This document shows, in pieces, positions 22,500 to 34,054 of a DNA stretch of 64,000 nucleotides (the stretch's first letter is position 1; each line of letters begins with the position of its first letter). Under the pieces are notes generated by a model, which was given only the letters and a program-made list of their open reading frames with translations, ran no database searches and was not told the DNA's origin. Position numbers and translations under genes: made by a program. Source of the stretch: Aaosphaeria pasadenensis (taxonomy: Eukaryota > Ascomycota > Dothideomycetes > Pleosporales); contig JAKLMB010000017.1 of the NCBI GenBank assembly GCA_022813625.1, forward strand, positions 372,001 through 436,000, read 5' to 3'.

Positions 22500-23159
22500 T
22501 CATGTCAATTCTCCATTGTTTTCATTGAGACGTCATTGCAGCATCACGACACCGCATCAGTGCGGTGCAACCGCAGGCGCGAGCACCGTAGCAAAGGAAA
22601 AACCACGCGCTGCTCAATTGGGTCCTTCATCCACATACATTGTTCGTAACACCTCCACGGAGGCTACGGGGGCTCGGGCGTAGTTCCCGCCAATTGGAGT
22701 GCTGATGATGTTTTTGACAGGTCATAGTGAAAGGCATTTTGGATCGCGTCGGCGTGACGGTACTAGGGTTCGGCATGCTAAATTGACTTTCCCATGCCAG
22801 AATTCCACCGATCGATGATCGAGAATGAGAATCTAGATAGCTGTGCTTAGCAATTCTGCGAGTGTTACTGGGTTGTTGCGAGTAATTTCAATGACCTATT
22901 CCATGACGACAAATAAATAAAACCGTGATGCCTATGTGGTTGGCTGGACATTCGGCATTTGTGGGTCATCCATTGGCTTCCCAAAGAAGTTAGTTTCAAC
23001 GGTCGCACTGTTAGCTATCGGACATCCATCATCACCCACCCAAATCCCATGTCCATTCTCTCTGGATTTCGAACCTATGCTACGAGTATCGTAGGGGGAA
23101 ATGTACGAGGTAGGTCAAGTGTAGATTGCATAGCTGACTGTTGCCTCCTCTTCTAACTG
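22500..23159. other. Upstream region of the catalase gene, no gene seen
   Basis: Catalase upstream sequence followed by AT-rich DNA. Remnants of the 3' part of the adjacent reductase pseudogene might lie in 22960-23160, but I could not follow homology there. Confidence 0.4.
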
Positions 23160-23528
23160 GGTAAGCTTCTTTTAATTGGGCTTGCAATCTCGATGTGATC
23201 GCAAGTGGAGCTACCACATGGACTATTCCACCAACATCATCCAGAACAGCGTCAAATGCGCCGTCCTAAAGTAATTCATTGATGACCACAACCTCCAAAT
23301 TTGCTGGGAAAGATTTTGCAGATTCAGCGTTATGTATCTGCTCTGCTTGCTCTATCATGCGAACGATAGCACGAACACGATGATTTTGAGAGAAAGCTTC
23401 TACAAGAGTGCGGAATCCGACATGTCAAGACACGCCGGTAATCTAGTAAAGCGTTAGATTTGAATCAATTGTTGAATGTCTCTTGGCCAGACTGGGTGGT
23501 GGCGTACGAGAATCAATTCCTTGGGCAT
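23160..23528 (-). pseudogene. Decayed NAD-dependent epimerase/reductase (extended SDR), 5' part
   Basis: A start codon at 23528 reads MPKELIL up to a GTACGC donor at 23507. A 65-nt intron with TCTAAC branch site and acceptor ACTAG ends at 23443, and translation resumes as ITGVS, stop, HVGFRTLVEAFSQ: the Rossmann GxxGxxG motif with one glycine codon replaced by TGA (23425-23427). It continues NHRVRAIVRM and NLEVVVINELL, then a second stop, TAG (23266-23268), followed by DGAFDAVLDDVGGIVHVVA, the 'hVASP' region of dihydroflavonol/aldehyde reductases. Homology fades after about 23170; the YxxxK catalytic part is not found. So this is a 5' fragment of a dead reductase with its intron still visible. 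It lies 0.85 kb upstream of, and on the opposite strand from, an intact member of the same superfamily, but the two are not close copies. Confidence 0.8.
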
Positions 23529-24383
23529 TGTAAAATCTGCGTGGAGATTTGTGTATAGCTACATACTTACTCACGGTTGACTATGAACCTTGTATAAGTC
23601 TCTGGTATTGTAAGTAGGTATCACTGATTGATTAAAATTGCAACCAAGGGGTCAACTAGTAAACGATCTCACAATAATCCTACTGATTGCTCTATTGAAG
23701 TAATGTGCTCGATAATATGAAATTTGAAGTTCGCTCTTGTACGCACTCAGACATGACTATAGACCCTAGACAACACAGGTGCTTGCCCATGTGGTCAAGA
23801 AAACAAGTTGTTCCTGCTACGACATAGATCATATATCCTTCAAATATCGCAATCTAGCTGTACCTTTCTTCTCCCAGCCTTCGCCTTGCCCACTCAGCCC
23901 ACGCATGTTGCGTGCGCAATCAACAGCTCCCGCCAACGTGACAATATCTCGCTCGGAGTCAAGGTTAAGCCGATCGATTCGCGTTTCACACCACACCTTC
24001 CACCAACGTGATAAAATTTCCCTCGGAGTCAAGGTCACACCGATCGATTCGCGTTCTGCGCCATAGCTGTTGCCGAGGATGGAAAATCCTTCCTATGTTC
24101 ACTAATCCACGATTCGCTCGTCCATACCAATTTACGCACACGCTCGCACAGGAGTTTGCCCGATGGGAGAAGTCTCGTGAGCGCAATGGTTGGAGATATG
24201 TCAGATTTAGAAGGTATCAATTCCTACCGGGAGGGCGGTGACGATGAAGTAGAAAAGATGAAGAAAGTCTGTATTGTTGGGTTCGCATCTTGCTCGACAT
24301 TCTCTTGCCCTTTAGCTATTGCGACAATCAACTTCACAAGACACACCTAACATCTCTTCAATTGTCCACACCCCAAGATCACC
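23529..24383. promoter_or_regulatory. Upstream region of the intact SDR gene
   Basis: Lies between the divergent reductase pseudogene and the intact reductase. It contains the 70-bp-period duplication listed separately and a C/A-rich leader just before the start codon at 24384. No further gene was recognised. Confidence 0.4.
23933..24059. repeat. Tandem duplication, ~70-bp period
   Basis: Two imperfect copies begin with CCAACGTGA at 23933 and 24003. Shared blocks are CGGAGTCAAGGT and CCGATCGATTCGCGTT, with substitutions in between; the second copy is followed by unrelated sequence. The period is 70 bp, not a multiple of three. The copies lie 325-450 bp upstream of the intact SDR gene and contain the palindrome CGATCG next to ATTCGCG. 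Confidence 0.85.
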
Positions 24384-25480
24384 ATGTCAACGGCACTTGT
24401 CACCGGCGGCTCAGGCTTCATTGGCATGCACGTGGTCAAACTGCTCCTGGAGCATGGCCATAAAGTGCACGCCACGGTGCGCAGCCTGAAGGATCCCAAC
24501 AAGTGCAAACCACTGCTATCTCTCCAGCTAGTCTACCCAGACAAGCTCGTATTATTTGAGGCGGACCTCATGAAGGATGGCTCCTTCCTCGATGCAATGA
24601 AGGGCTGCGACATTGTGTACCATGTTGCTTCCCCATTCTTGGTTCCCCAGCAGATCAAGGACGGATTGAGGGAGTGTGTGGAGCCGGCCTTGAATGGAAC
24701 TCGGAATGTGCTTCAGTCCGTCGACAAGACAAGCAGCGTCAAGCGTGTTGTTTTGACATCATCTAGTGCGTCCTTCCTCTTCCTTTAAAAATAGTCCACA
24801 AGTAGCTGATAACCAGTCCAGTCGCAGCCATGTATGGCGACGGTGTCGACATCCTCAAGATGGAAAACAGCACACTCTCAGAGACACACTGGAACGAGAC
24901 GAGCTCCGCCACCTACAACCCCTACAGCTACTCCAAAGTAGTCGCAGAACGTCAGGCTTGGAAGATGTGCGACGCCCAGACGCGATGGGGCCTCGTCGTC
25001 ATCAACCCGGGCTTCGTCGTGGGCCCTTCGCTGTCGCCCGGATCGGCCTCCGGGTCCCTGTACATGCTCGAAGCTATGTATCGCGGCGATAACAAGATGG
25101 GCGCGCCGGAGCTTCACTATCCTGTCGCGGATGTTCGCGATGTTGCCGAGGCGCATGTCAAGGCGGGGGAAAACGTCCACGCGAAGGGTAGATACATCAT
25201 TGCGAGCGAGCAGAGCCTCAGCTTGTTGGATATGGCGAATTATGTTCGTCCGGTGCATAAGCAGCCGAAGCTCTTGCCTACACGGAATTTACCTAAGCTG
25301 ATGGTGTATGCTGCAGGTCCATTCATTGGCGTGTCGATGAAGTGGGTGTCAGGCAACATCGGCATTGGGTACAAAGTTGATCGCAGTAGGAGCGTCAATG
25401 AGTTAGGCGTTGCATACCGTCCGCTGGAGGAGGTCTTTCGGGCTCACTATTTAGCATGGGCTGATAGTAGATGTGTCTAA
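24384..25480 (+). CDS. NAD(P)-dependent reductase, extended SDR (dihydroflavonol-4-reductase-like)
   Basis: Exons 24384-24765 and 24822-25480 give 346 residues. The Rossmann motif TGGSGFIG lies at residues 7-14; then come DIVYHVASPF, VVLTSSIAAMYGDG across the intron (the conserved Ser of the catalytic triad) and the active-site YxxxK in NPYSYSKVVAE, with NPGFVVGP afterwards. The family reduces aldehydes or ketones such as dihydroflavonols, methylglyoxal or polyketide-like substrates with NADPH; the substrate here cannot be told. Length and motif spacing are normal, so the gene looks intact. The C-terminus is slightly unusual (HYLAWADSRCV). Confidence 0.9.
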
Positions 25481-27041
25481 AGGTACTCCGTAATTCATTT
25501 TATAATGAGCTACTCCCCTGCTCAAAACCTTACGGTTTCTCTAATGTCTCTTGTAATATCACATGTTCGAACCTCAACATTACGGTTTAAAGTACTTTAA
25601 ATATTACGAGATTGTAGCTTTTTTTTGAAATCTCTCAGATTGGGTAGTAAAACAAATAGTGATTTGCCCTCCTTGGAAAAAAAGGGGAGCGAGTTGCGAA
25701 TATGCTGGGAAGCGACCCGCGATCTGTCATTGGAGATTTGATAAACGTTTCGCTACCGCACGACTTTGTCTCGAAATTGCCGTCCTAGCAGGATTCACAA
25801 TTTTCTTTTTGCCTCGGAGCTTATCGTACCCCAGAAGGGGGAAGCATAAATACCAGAAAGAGCTTAATGCCAATACGCACCGTTGGAGTGAAGCGAAACT
25901 TTGATTAAATTTGCGATCCGTTACTCGTTCGCCATATTTGGCGCGAAATGTTCGAAGAAGAGGTACATCCACACCAGAAATTCGAAATAAACGGCCCGTC
26001 ATCGTCTCCCCGCTTCCGTTTTTTTAAACTTTCGGGCGAAGTTTGTGGTTGTAATTTGCTGGAGCTATTGAAACAAGAAACTTCCCGCCTCGGAAGCGGG
26101 ATACGGCAAACGGCGCGGTCAGAGTCTAAAAAACGAGGCGGTCCCTATTCGGAAACCTGCAACGCCAGTGGAGTGTTGTTACGAGTACACATATACAATA
26201 ACAGCATTATTCTGCTCGGCCTAACAGCGTCCGTCGTATCAATCCGCTGACTCCTACAGATTACGTGTGATACTGCCGCGATTTGTGCGTTTTCCTCCCC
26301 CAGCCGCTCCCTAGGCATGAGCTTGCCCTTTTGATAACTTGGCACAGCAGGACGAATGCGAGCTAAAGACTTGTGACGAACGCAACGCCCGCCGCGGTAG
26401 CAGCTGAAGCCCCGGCAGCCATCCGCTTACTGGTGTGTTCTCAGCCCATGGAGGAGTGGCGGGGCGGCATGGACGAAGCTAATGGACTTGATTCTATAAT
26501 ACGTTCAAGTTAGAGGCTCTGTACGTGGGGAATATTTGCAACTTCGTTGTACGAGAGAACATTGAGAAAGATATGAAAAACGTGGGTCATTGTAGTCTGA
26601 AGGTGGGGGCCTCGGAGGAATCATTCATACTCGTTGGATTGATGTTGTTTCCGTTGTTGTAGGCATATTGTGATTCTGGTCAATTCTTCCGAGGCTGCCA
26701 TTGGATGGTGTCGAGAGTAGAAAGAAGAAAAAAACAATAATAATGATAGACCGAGGATTGCGACCCATGTTTAGGCACTAATTCCTCCACACCGGTCGAT
26801 TCCGAGATTCCTCCTAATTCTATTCGCTGTTTTTTACCTTTTAACGGCTGGTGTTGGTGCCCAAAGATAGACAAGGATCAAATTCTCTTATTTTCGCGCA
26901 TTGTCAACTAGTACTTACGAACTCGGTGTGAATAGAAATATGAACAACCAATCGCAAGTCCAGCGGTAGCAACATCACACACTCCCGGTGACATACGCGA
27001 TTGCGACTTCCGTTGGCGCGAGAACAACAAGCAATCATGTT
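25481..27041. other. Gene-free region, AT-rich then mixed
   Basis: No gene recognised over about 1.56 kb. It begins with a perfect 16-bp palindrome (TTTAAAGTACTTTAAA, 25586-25601) roughly 100 bases past the reductase stop, perhaps a 3'-end or terminator element. A GC hairpin (CCCGC...GCGGG) lies near 26083-26099. The frames at 25727-26002 - and 25948-26250 + match nothing. A decayed transposon is possible, but no terminal repeats or coding relics were found. Confidence 0.4.
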
Positions 27042-27626
27042 TTACTTGCCATGTTTCAGGTACAATCGATCAATATATTCCATGACGCGGTTTCTGAGGT
27101 TTGGCCCTGTCTCTACGCGTGGATGACCTCTGTTAGTGGTCATGTGCTGTGTTTGTGACACGGGATTTATATGCTCGAACAGATCATCGTTATGAACAAA
27201 GAGATGATCTACACTGGCATCGCGATCTCTCCGTATGGTGCTGTAAGAAATCCTAGATATGTCTTGTCTCCGACGTCCACTAAAGTGGACAAGGCGTATG
27301 GCAAACAACTTCCTGGCCAGGAAGCTTCTACCACCCTGGTAGATCGAGCTCTTAGCAGTATGCCGAGATATGTACCTCGTTGTGCATCTGCAATGCTGAG
27401 ACGAGGAAAGTGCGAGAATGAAAGGAGAAAAGCTATGGCTGACTGTGGCCCTGGATTGAGCATATATGGCATGCGAGAGGTATAGAAGCGTTGGAGTCAC
27501 CAAGCTCATGTTGGCATATCTCTTGAAAGAATGCAATGAATCATCGCTGAGGTTTCCCTGAGACTCAACTTGTTTTGCCCTGAATTCGTGGCTTTTCACA
27601 GGGAAGGAGATTACGTGGTATTGCAC
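27042..27626 (-). CDS. Open reading frame, unknown
   Basis: A 194-codon uninterrupted frame; an internal Met (MSLVTPTLLYLSHAIYAQS) could be a better start and would give a weakly hydrophobic N-terminus. It is Ser/Arg/His-rich with no recognised domain, and a 104-codon frame overlaps it on the other strand, so chance is likely. Confidence 0.18.
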   Translation of the reverse strand: MQYHVISFPVKSHEFRAKQVESQGNLSDDSLHSFKRYANMSLVTPTLLYLSHAIYAQSRATVSHSFSPFILALSSSQHCRCTTRYISRHTAKSSIYQGGRSFLARKLFAIRLVHFSGRRRQDISRISYSTIRRDRDASVDHLFVHNDDLFEHINPVSQTQHMTTNRGHPRVETGPNLRNRVMEYIDRLYLKHGK

Positions 27627-29839
27627 GAAGAACTACGTATTGGCTGTTCTCCAATGTGCTCCATGTGCCTCGGAAGCAGTGGCATTTGATTACAGCTCGC
27701 CCTCGAATCTTCTGATTTCGGGCTGAAACGCGACTGGTGTTTCTTGGTGATGTGTGGACTTGCTACAGGGTTTGATTTTGCCATCCATGCCTACAGCGCC
27801 TTTGCTTTTACTCGGCACCCCGCATTCTACTTCGAGAAGGCAGATCCGGTGGGGGTACTCGGTGATCAAGCCGTTTTCGATTTTGAAGTCCACAAACACG
27901 ATGGAAACCCCGTATAGCCGAGCGTAGCCGGTCCACGTAGGCAGATAAACGCCGCTGGACGTTGATGGCGTCTCGGTTGGTGACCGGACGAGACGGTGAT
28001 AAGTCGCAGACTGGGAAGAAACAAAAGAAACCTGTGGGCGAACGTTGCTTTTTGAATGGAATACTATTCCGCGATCCCACGGGTCCTAGCTCCATTTGGA
28101 GTTTGGGGCAGTCATGCCTAAATTGTAGTTAGTTACTAGTAGGTCGTCAGTCAAGTGTAGGAAGGTTAGAGAAGATTGTTCGTGAGGAGCAAACAAATAT
28201 GAAACAATGGTTTCACCCTGATGAAGAAATAACGGACGAAGCCACACGCTCAGGCGTTCCTCACTTCGCTTGCCGAGCAGCGTGGTCTGTTCTCAAAGAT
28301 CGGCGGGCGGGCCGAACGCTAACTTCAAGGCTTCCACTGTTCGACGTTGAGGATCCGTTCTTTTCTTTTCTGCCTCGAAAAGCAAACGAATGATCGAAAA
28401 TACAGCTGGAGCTATCGTGATTCGTCACGCGTCGAACTGGATATTGTGGTACGGCAAGTCCCATGCATCCGCACGGGGCATATTGTCTTGACGTGGACTG
28501 CAGATTTCTTCTTGTGCATCGGAGTATTCTTTGCTCCCAGGACCAGCACCGTGATGGCGCTGGTTGGTCTCGGGCGGCTGTCACACGAATCCACGCCCGG
28601 CATTTGCAACATCGCATGCAGGTTTTGGACGTTAGTGTCCTGGACGGATGTGATGGGCACAGTAGTATGAGCGTGAGTCCGCTCGACCCTCGTCATGTTT
28701 GGCCCTTTCTTTCGTGGATCTTTCCATTCGTGAAATCGCGAGGCATGACATACAAGACTGAGTCGCGGCCGATGCACCTACAAAGAACAGTCCTAACTTG
28801 ATAATGAGTTCCTGGGGCCGGGATGTGCAAATGAACTCAGAAGTCTGCTCAGTCTGTAGATGACCGGGGCAGCTTGGCCGTTTGGGCCATTTTGGCTTAG
28901 CCGCGTCGCCTCGCCGCATCAGCCTTCCCGCTCCTCCACCAGAGAGTATCTCCAGTTCGTGTATGGGCTAGCATCGTACGCGAGTCTGTGTATGTATGTT
29001 TCCTTATTGGCAACGCAAGGGGGCGCGGCTGCCTGTGGTCGTACCCGTCGCTATTGACAAGGTGGTGCATGCTGGGAAGAGATGCGACACAGGAAAAGGC
29101 ATCCGCAGACGGTCAACCATACCAACCCGACTCAGGCTCGAAAAGAGGTCGCAGACGAAAGACATGGGTGCCATGTGCGAAGGCGTTAGAATCGTTGGTC
29201 GGGGTGCAGGGACTGCAGCGTTGGACGACGCTCTGACCATGATATGTACAGTACTTGACAATCATTTTACCGCTATGGGCATGCTTTCTTACTCTCTTCT
29301 CGTTTCTCGGAACTGCGCATTCAGGCGAGCGTGGGATTCGTCCTCGTGATTCAGATTGCAGAGCTCGGTTGGAAGAACTGCTGGGGTTTTGTTTACTGAA
29401 AGAGAGGCAATCGAGCTTGCGTGAACAAAGGTGGAAGGGATACAGCGAATGGTGGGCATCTCAGCATTAATGATGGACGCCGTGTGCGCAGGAAATGGAA
29501 TGAATAGCGCAGCGCAGCCCGTGGCTTGAGTCCAAGCCGTTGCAGGGCATCGCCGCCGTTGAGCAATCATAGCCTATAGGTAGGCAAGCCGCAGAGAGAG
29601 AAACGATCGCTGGACGGGGAACGGGAGAGTCAGGCCACAGGGCTGATGCCATTTCTTTGAAGCGAGCCTTGAGGATTCAAGTGGTGCAGACCGGGCGCTG
29701 GCCATTTTGAGATCATGACGGGACTACTCATGCCATTGGGTGGGTTCAGTTCCGCTGGATCCACACAGCATTCTGTGCGTGCCGTCCAATAATTAATCAG
29801 CTTTCCCTTGAACTAGCAGTGCACTGTACTGTACTGTGA
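27627..29839. other. Gene-free region
   Basis: About 2.2 kb with many short overlapping frames on both strands but no recognisable domain, splice-linked exon set or repeat. The 69-codon frame at 27690-27899 - (MFVDFKIENGLITEY...) is the most protein-like but cannot be supported. Confidence 0.4.
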
Positions 29840-32800
29840 CTAGTACTCCGTACAAACAATGCAATAATAATGTGTACGGAGTACCTAGGTACCTAGGTAC
29901 CCAGGTAGTTGAGGGTTGAATTAGATTGTAATACGGGGAAGCTCTGTTGAACCCTTCCCATTTGGGCATAACGGAGTTTGGTGACATGTGAGACGTCCTA
30001 GAATGCGAGCCATTTGATACATGGTGTGAGGGTTAATTAGAGATTTCGTGAGGACCGATTTCCAAGCTCGACGAAGGCCCCAGACTCAAGGTGCACAGCT
30101 AGTGGCTTAGTGGTCGGGGCTTGACTGTCATTGCGCGATGAATCGACAGGAGCGAGCGAGCGGCGGAGGTTTCTCGCGGGGGGCAGCGGGTTGAATCTGC
30201 AGTGCTTCATGCGGCACTAGGGTCAACGGTGGGACGAGCAGTAGGTCGTTGATTTAGTGGACAGATGGCAGTGATATTCGAGGCTAAGGAGGGGCGAAGA
30301 GCGAGGCGAGGGAATTAGATGGAGAGCAGACTCGCAGAGTACGTACATATGTACGCACATACTCCGTACGTACAAAGTAGAGCAGAGAAGTGTGGAGCGA
30401 GAGGAGATGAATGGGATATTCCGGATGACTATCCTGGGTAGTCGAAGGTGAGTATGTAGTTAGAGAGGATGTACGTACTCCGTACTCGTAGGTTGGAAGT
30501 CGGAAGGTACCTAGGTATAGGTAGTTGATGAGTTAGCTATACGGAGTAAGTACGGAGTACTCTCTCCGCGTACGAGGTAGTTACTTTGTATCGATATCTG
30601 GATTCTACACAGTAAGACTTGTTCTGCGTATGTGTGTGTGTGTGCACTGTGTGTTGGGACTTGGAAGGAAGGGTAGGGAAAAGGAAAGGAAAGGGAAGGG
30701 GAGGGGAGGGAAGGTGATGGGAGCCGGGGTGGGGGTGGGTAGGCACGGTAGGGTATGTGCTAGGTGCTACCTACCTAGGTGTGCTCCCGTAGCCTGTAGG
30801 TGGGTGGTGGGTGGTGGCACACAATAACGTCCACGCCTACGTACATAATACGTGTTTGCGTCCGAGGACAGCAGATATTACGAGGTAGTACTAGTAAGGA
30901 TGGGTGAATGAATGAATGAATGAATGAATGAATGAATGGGATGCGGAACAGTACTTACAGACTGCGGAGTGTGCTATTATTGCAGTAAGAAATCCGTGGT
31001 AGGCGGAGTACGAATATTCCACAGCGGCGAGGTGAGGCGAGGATAGAGACGGAGATTGTGTTGAGTGATGTATGGCGTGTAGTGTGCGTATGTGTGGGCG
31101 TGTGGCGAGCGGGGAGGGAAGAAGATGAACAGGATCACAGGACGAGGATGCTTTATTGCACAGTACACAACAGTAATGGTCGTCTATTTGGAGGGGGGGG
31201 GGGGGGGTATGAACCGTATGATACTTGATACTAGATAGTTAGGTTACTTGGATACCTACCTATACCTATACCTATACCTATACCTAGGTACCTCTCATAG
31301 TAGTCACCCACCTTGTTTCTACTCCCTACCGTTGCTAGGTGTATGGAGTACGAAGGAGGTCTGCGGAGTACAGTACCTAGGTAGGTACGGGAGCATATAG
31401 ATAGATACTTCAGGGGGGGTAGAAGGTCATGGTTGGTAGGGTTATATTTTAAGGCATTGCGTATGAGATACTCCGTATACACTATATTATACCTCCTATA
31501 CTACACGCTTGATATAGTTCGCAAGGAATAGATAGAAGGATGAAAGAAGGGAAAGGAACATCTAAATGTGATCTAAGGTGGCAGTAGGAGTAGGAGTAGG
31601 AGTAGGAGTAGGTACCAAGGTACGGAGTATCTAGGTAGGTATCTAGGTAGTTGGTCAGGGTAGGGCCAATAATGCCTACATCCGCCTGCGGTAGAAGGTG
31701 TATGAGCCCAAATTGGGACGGGAATGGGATGGAATTATTGGCCAACCCCATCACAGTCAATCAATCCTGCCATCACATTCATCACATTCATCGTCACATT
31801 CATCCATCCATCCTTTCATTCGATTAGACATAATCGTCCGTCTCGTCCCTACCTAGGACAGGAGGGGATGGAACAAACGCAACTTGACCTAACACGCAGC
31901 TCGCTACCCGCCCACTGCGGTGCTGCCGCCGCCGCCGCCGCCGCCACTGCTGGTGGGTGATGGAGATGGTGGTGGTGTTGGTGCTAGAACTAGGTCCTAG
32001 AGCTGGCGTCGTCTGCTTCTGCTTCTGCGCCTGCGCTGCGTCTGCGTTTTGCGTTTTGCGTTTTGCGTCTTGCGTCTCGTCTGCATCGTTGTGCTGGCTG
32101 CAGGTCTACTGCCTAGGTACTGCTGCACGATGCAGACGGGGCCACCCCGGGCGACTCATGTACTCACTGGATGTGTGGTGTATGTGTATGTGTATGTGTT
32201 TGTGTGTGTGTGCCCTTGTCTTGTGCCCCCTGTGCCCTTGTCCTTTGACGTGCCTTGCAAGAAAGTCGTTCGTTGTTACAAGGGGACCCTGGGACGGCCG
32301 CGAATGGGCCAAATTGTACAGTTTCCAGTTGCAGTTCCAGCTCCAGTCCCAGTACAGTTCCAGTAGTTACAGTATTAGTCCAGTAGTAACAGTAGTTTAG
32401 GTGCGTAGATAGGATGGGATAGGATAGGACAGGTACCTAGCCTAGGTAATAGTTAGAGTTGTTACAGTACATGTCCTTGCTCGACTGCTCTTCCGCACCG
32501 GAGCCAAACGGCTGTACTGGCCTTGCCCTGTCCTTTCTTCCTATCCTGTCCTATCCTGTCCTGTCTCTGTCCTCTTTTTTTCCTTCCTGTCCCTTTCCTT
32601 GTAGGCTGTCCTGTCTTGTGCAAGTCTCGTCGCACATCAACGTTACAAACGCCGGCAGTAATCTAAACAACTTCAGACGCACAGCTCCCGTCAACTTGGT
32701 GCCCTTGCCCTACTACATAGTCATACAGTGCTACTAACTACTGGTACTCTCTACCCTCTACCCTCTACTCTGGCTCTGGCTCTGGCTCTGGCTCGACTCT

Positions 32801-33670
32801 GGCCCTGGGTCTTCTTTTCTCCTCTCCTCTAATCTTCTTCTTCTCTCCTCTCTCCTCTTTCTTTCCTTCCTCTATATTCTGTACTCCGTACTCTATCCTC
32901 TTCTAATTGTGCTGCCATGCTTGTATAAAAACGCCCTCCCCCCCACGGCTCTTGCTCCCTTTCGGATTGACTCCCTGACTCCCTGACCTTCTGTCATATT
33001 TCTTCTACTGTACTGTACAGTACCTACCTGAGTACTTACTCTATCATCTATCCGCCCTCCATCATCTGCCCACTTGACGACGGCCCACTCTACGCCATTC
33101 CTCTGCTACACTGGCACATGTACATGTAGCATTGCTGCTGTTGCCATCGTCTTCTTCTTTGTTGTTGTTGCTGCTGCCAGCACCGCTGCTGCATATCCCC
33201 TCCTGGCTCCATACCTCACTGCTGCCAGACGACGACGACCACCACCACCACAGATAACCCTGTCCTAAGCTACGACATTACCACCACCACACACACATAT
33301 AAGTCGAGTACCTGGTGGAGTTCAATTGCACTCTCCTGAACGAAATCACTCTGCTTCGATCTCTGTGTCACCCTTCCACCATCAAACCACCGACAGTTCC
33401 GCCATAGCTCCCCGGCGCGCCGCTTTTCCAAATACTCTCTAACCTCCGCATCCACCTCCGTCTCCTCATTCACAGGCTCGTGCTCGTGCTCGTGCTCCTA
33501 CTCCTGCTCGTGCACGTCCTCGAACTCGTATCCATCGCCCTTGAGCCTCATTCCATCTTCTTGACTTTGAGAGAAGATATATCGGAGTTACTTTTCCCCT
33601 CCGTCCAGAAAAAGAAACCACCTATTTTCGACCACCGAGCCCAGACCGCATAATTTCCGTACTCCGGCCG
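29840..33670. repeat. Island of short palindromes and microsatellites
   Basis: About 3.8 kb without a supportable gene, saturated with short motifs. TACTCCGTA or its complement TACGGAGTA, or one-base variants, recurs near 29846, 29875, 30362, 30479, 30540, 30551, 31006, 31469, 31622, 32882 and 33657. CCTAGGTA(CC)-type palindromes recur near 29884, 30509, 31288, 31376, 31630, 31855, 32113 and 32438. Between them lie microsatellites: AATG at 30905-30938, a 15-G run at 31193-31207, CTATAC repeats at 31255-31288, GTAGGA repeats at 31584-31612, seven GCC units at 31925-31945, TGCGTTT repeats at 32043-32076, a TATGTG tract at 32172-32212 and CTCTGG repeats at 32769-32793. It may be the long upstream region of the small gene at 34055 or simply neutral repetitive DNA. 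Confidence 0.75.
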
Positions 33671-34054
33671 GTGCTTCATCGAGTTCCATCAATTATCAGG
33701 CAAAAAGTAGAAAAAAGGTCCCAGGTCCCGAAGGTCACAAGTCGCCAGTCACAAGTCTCTGGTCGCAACCTTGGAAGTCACGAGTCGCAAGTCGCAAACG
33801 CTGGGAAGGTCTCGAAGCTCCCACATCCCTCAGGTCCAAGCCAAAGGGCAAACAAAGCTATCCCACCACCCAGCTCCGCCGCTCATCCAATCAGCTCCCC
33901 CAATCCACACCCCGCCTCTCCCGCACCCGCCAAACCCAAAAGTCTCTCCGTTTCGCCGTTTCCCTTTTCTCAAAAGGAAACGAAGGCTCCATCTTCCTCT
34001 ACTCGATCTCTCAACGGTCGAATCCTCCATACCTCTTCGCTTCAATCGTACAAC
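33671..34054 (+). other. Repetitive leader upstream of the small Cys-rich gene
   Basis: Frame-open but low-complexity sequence directly before the start codon at 34055. Bases 33716-33810 contain imperfect tandem AAGTCGC/CACAAGTC units. The upstream in-frame extension (from 33671) is Ser/Pro/Lys-rich and unlike the conserved downstream peptide, so I treat it as 5' untranslated. Confidence 0.45.

Noticed and set aside
23060..23082. GGTTCGAAATCC on the minus strand, resembling a tRNA T-loop.
   Set aside because: The flanking bases cannot form the T stem and no acceptor or anticodon arms are at the right distances.
26170..26224. TG...CA-bounded AT-rich stretch resembling an LTR end.
   Set aside because: No second copy, primer-binding site, target duplication or retroelement coding sequence was seen nearby.
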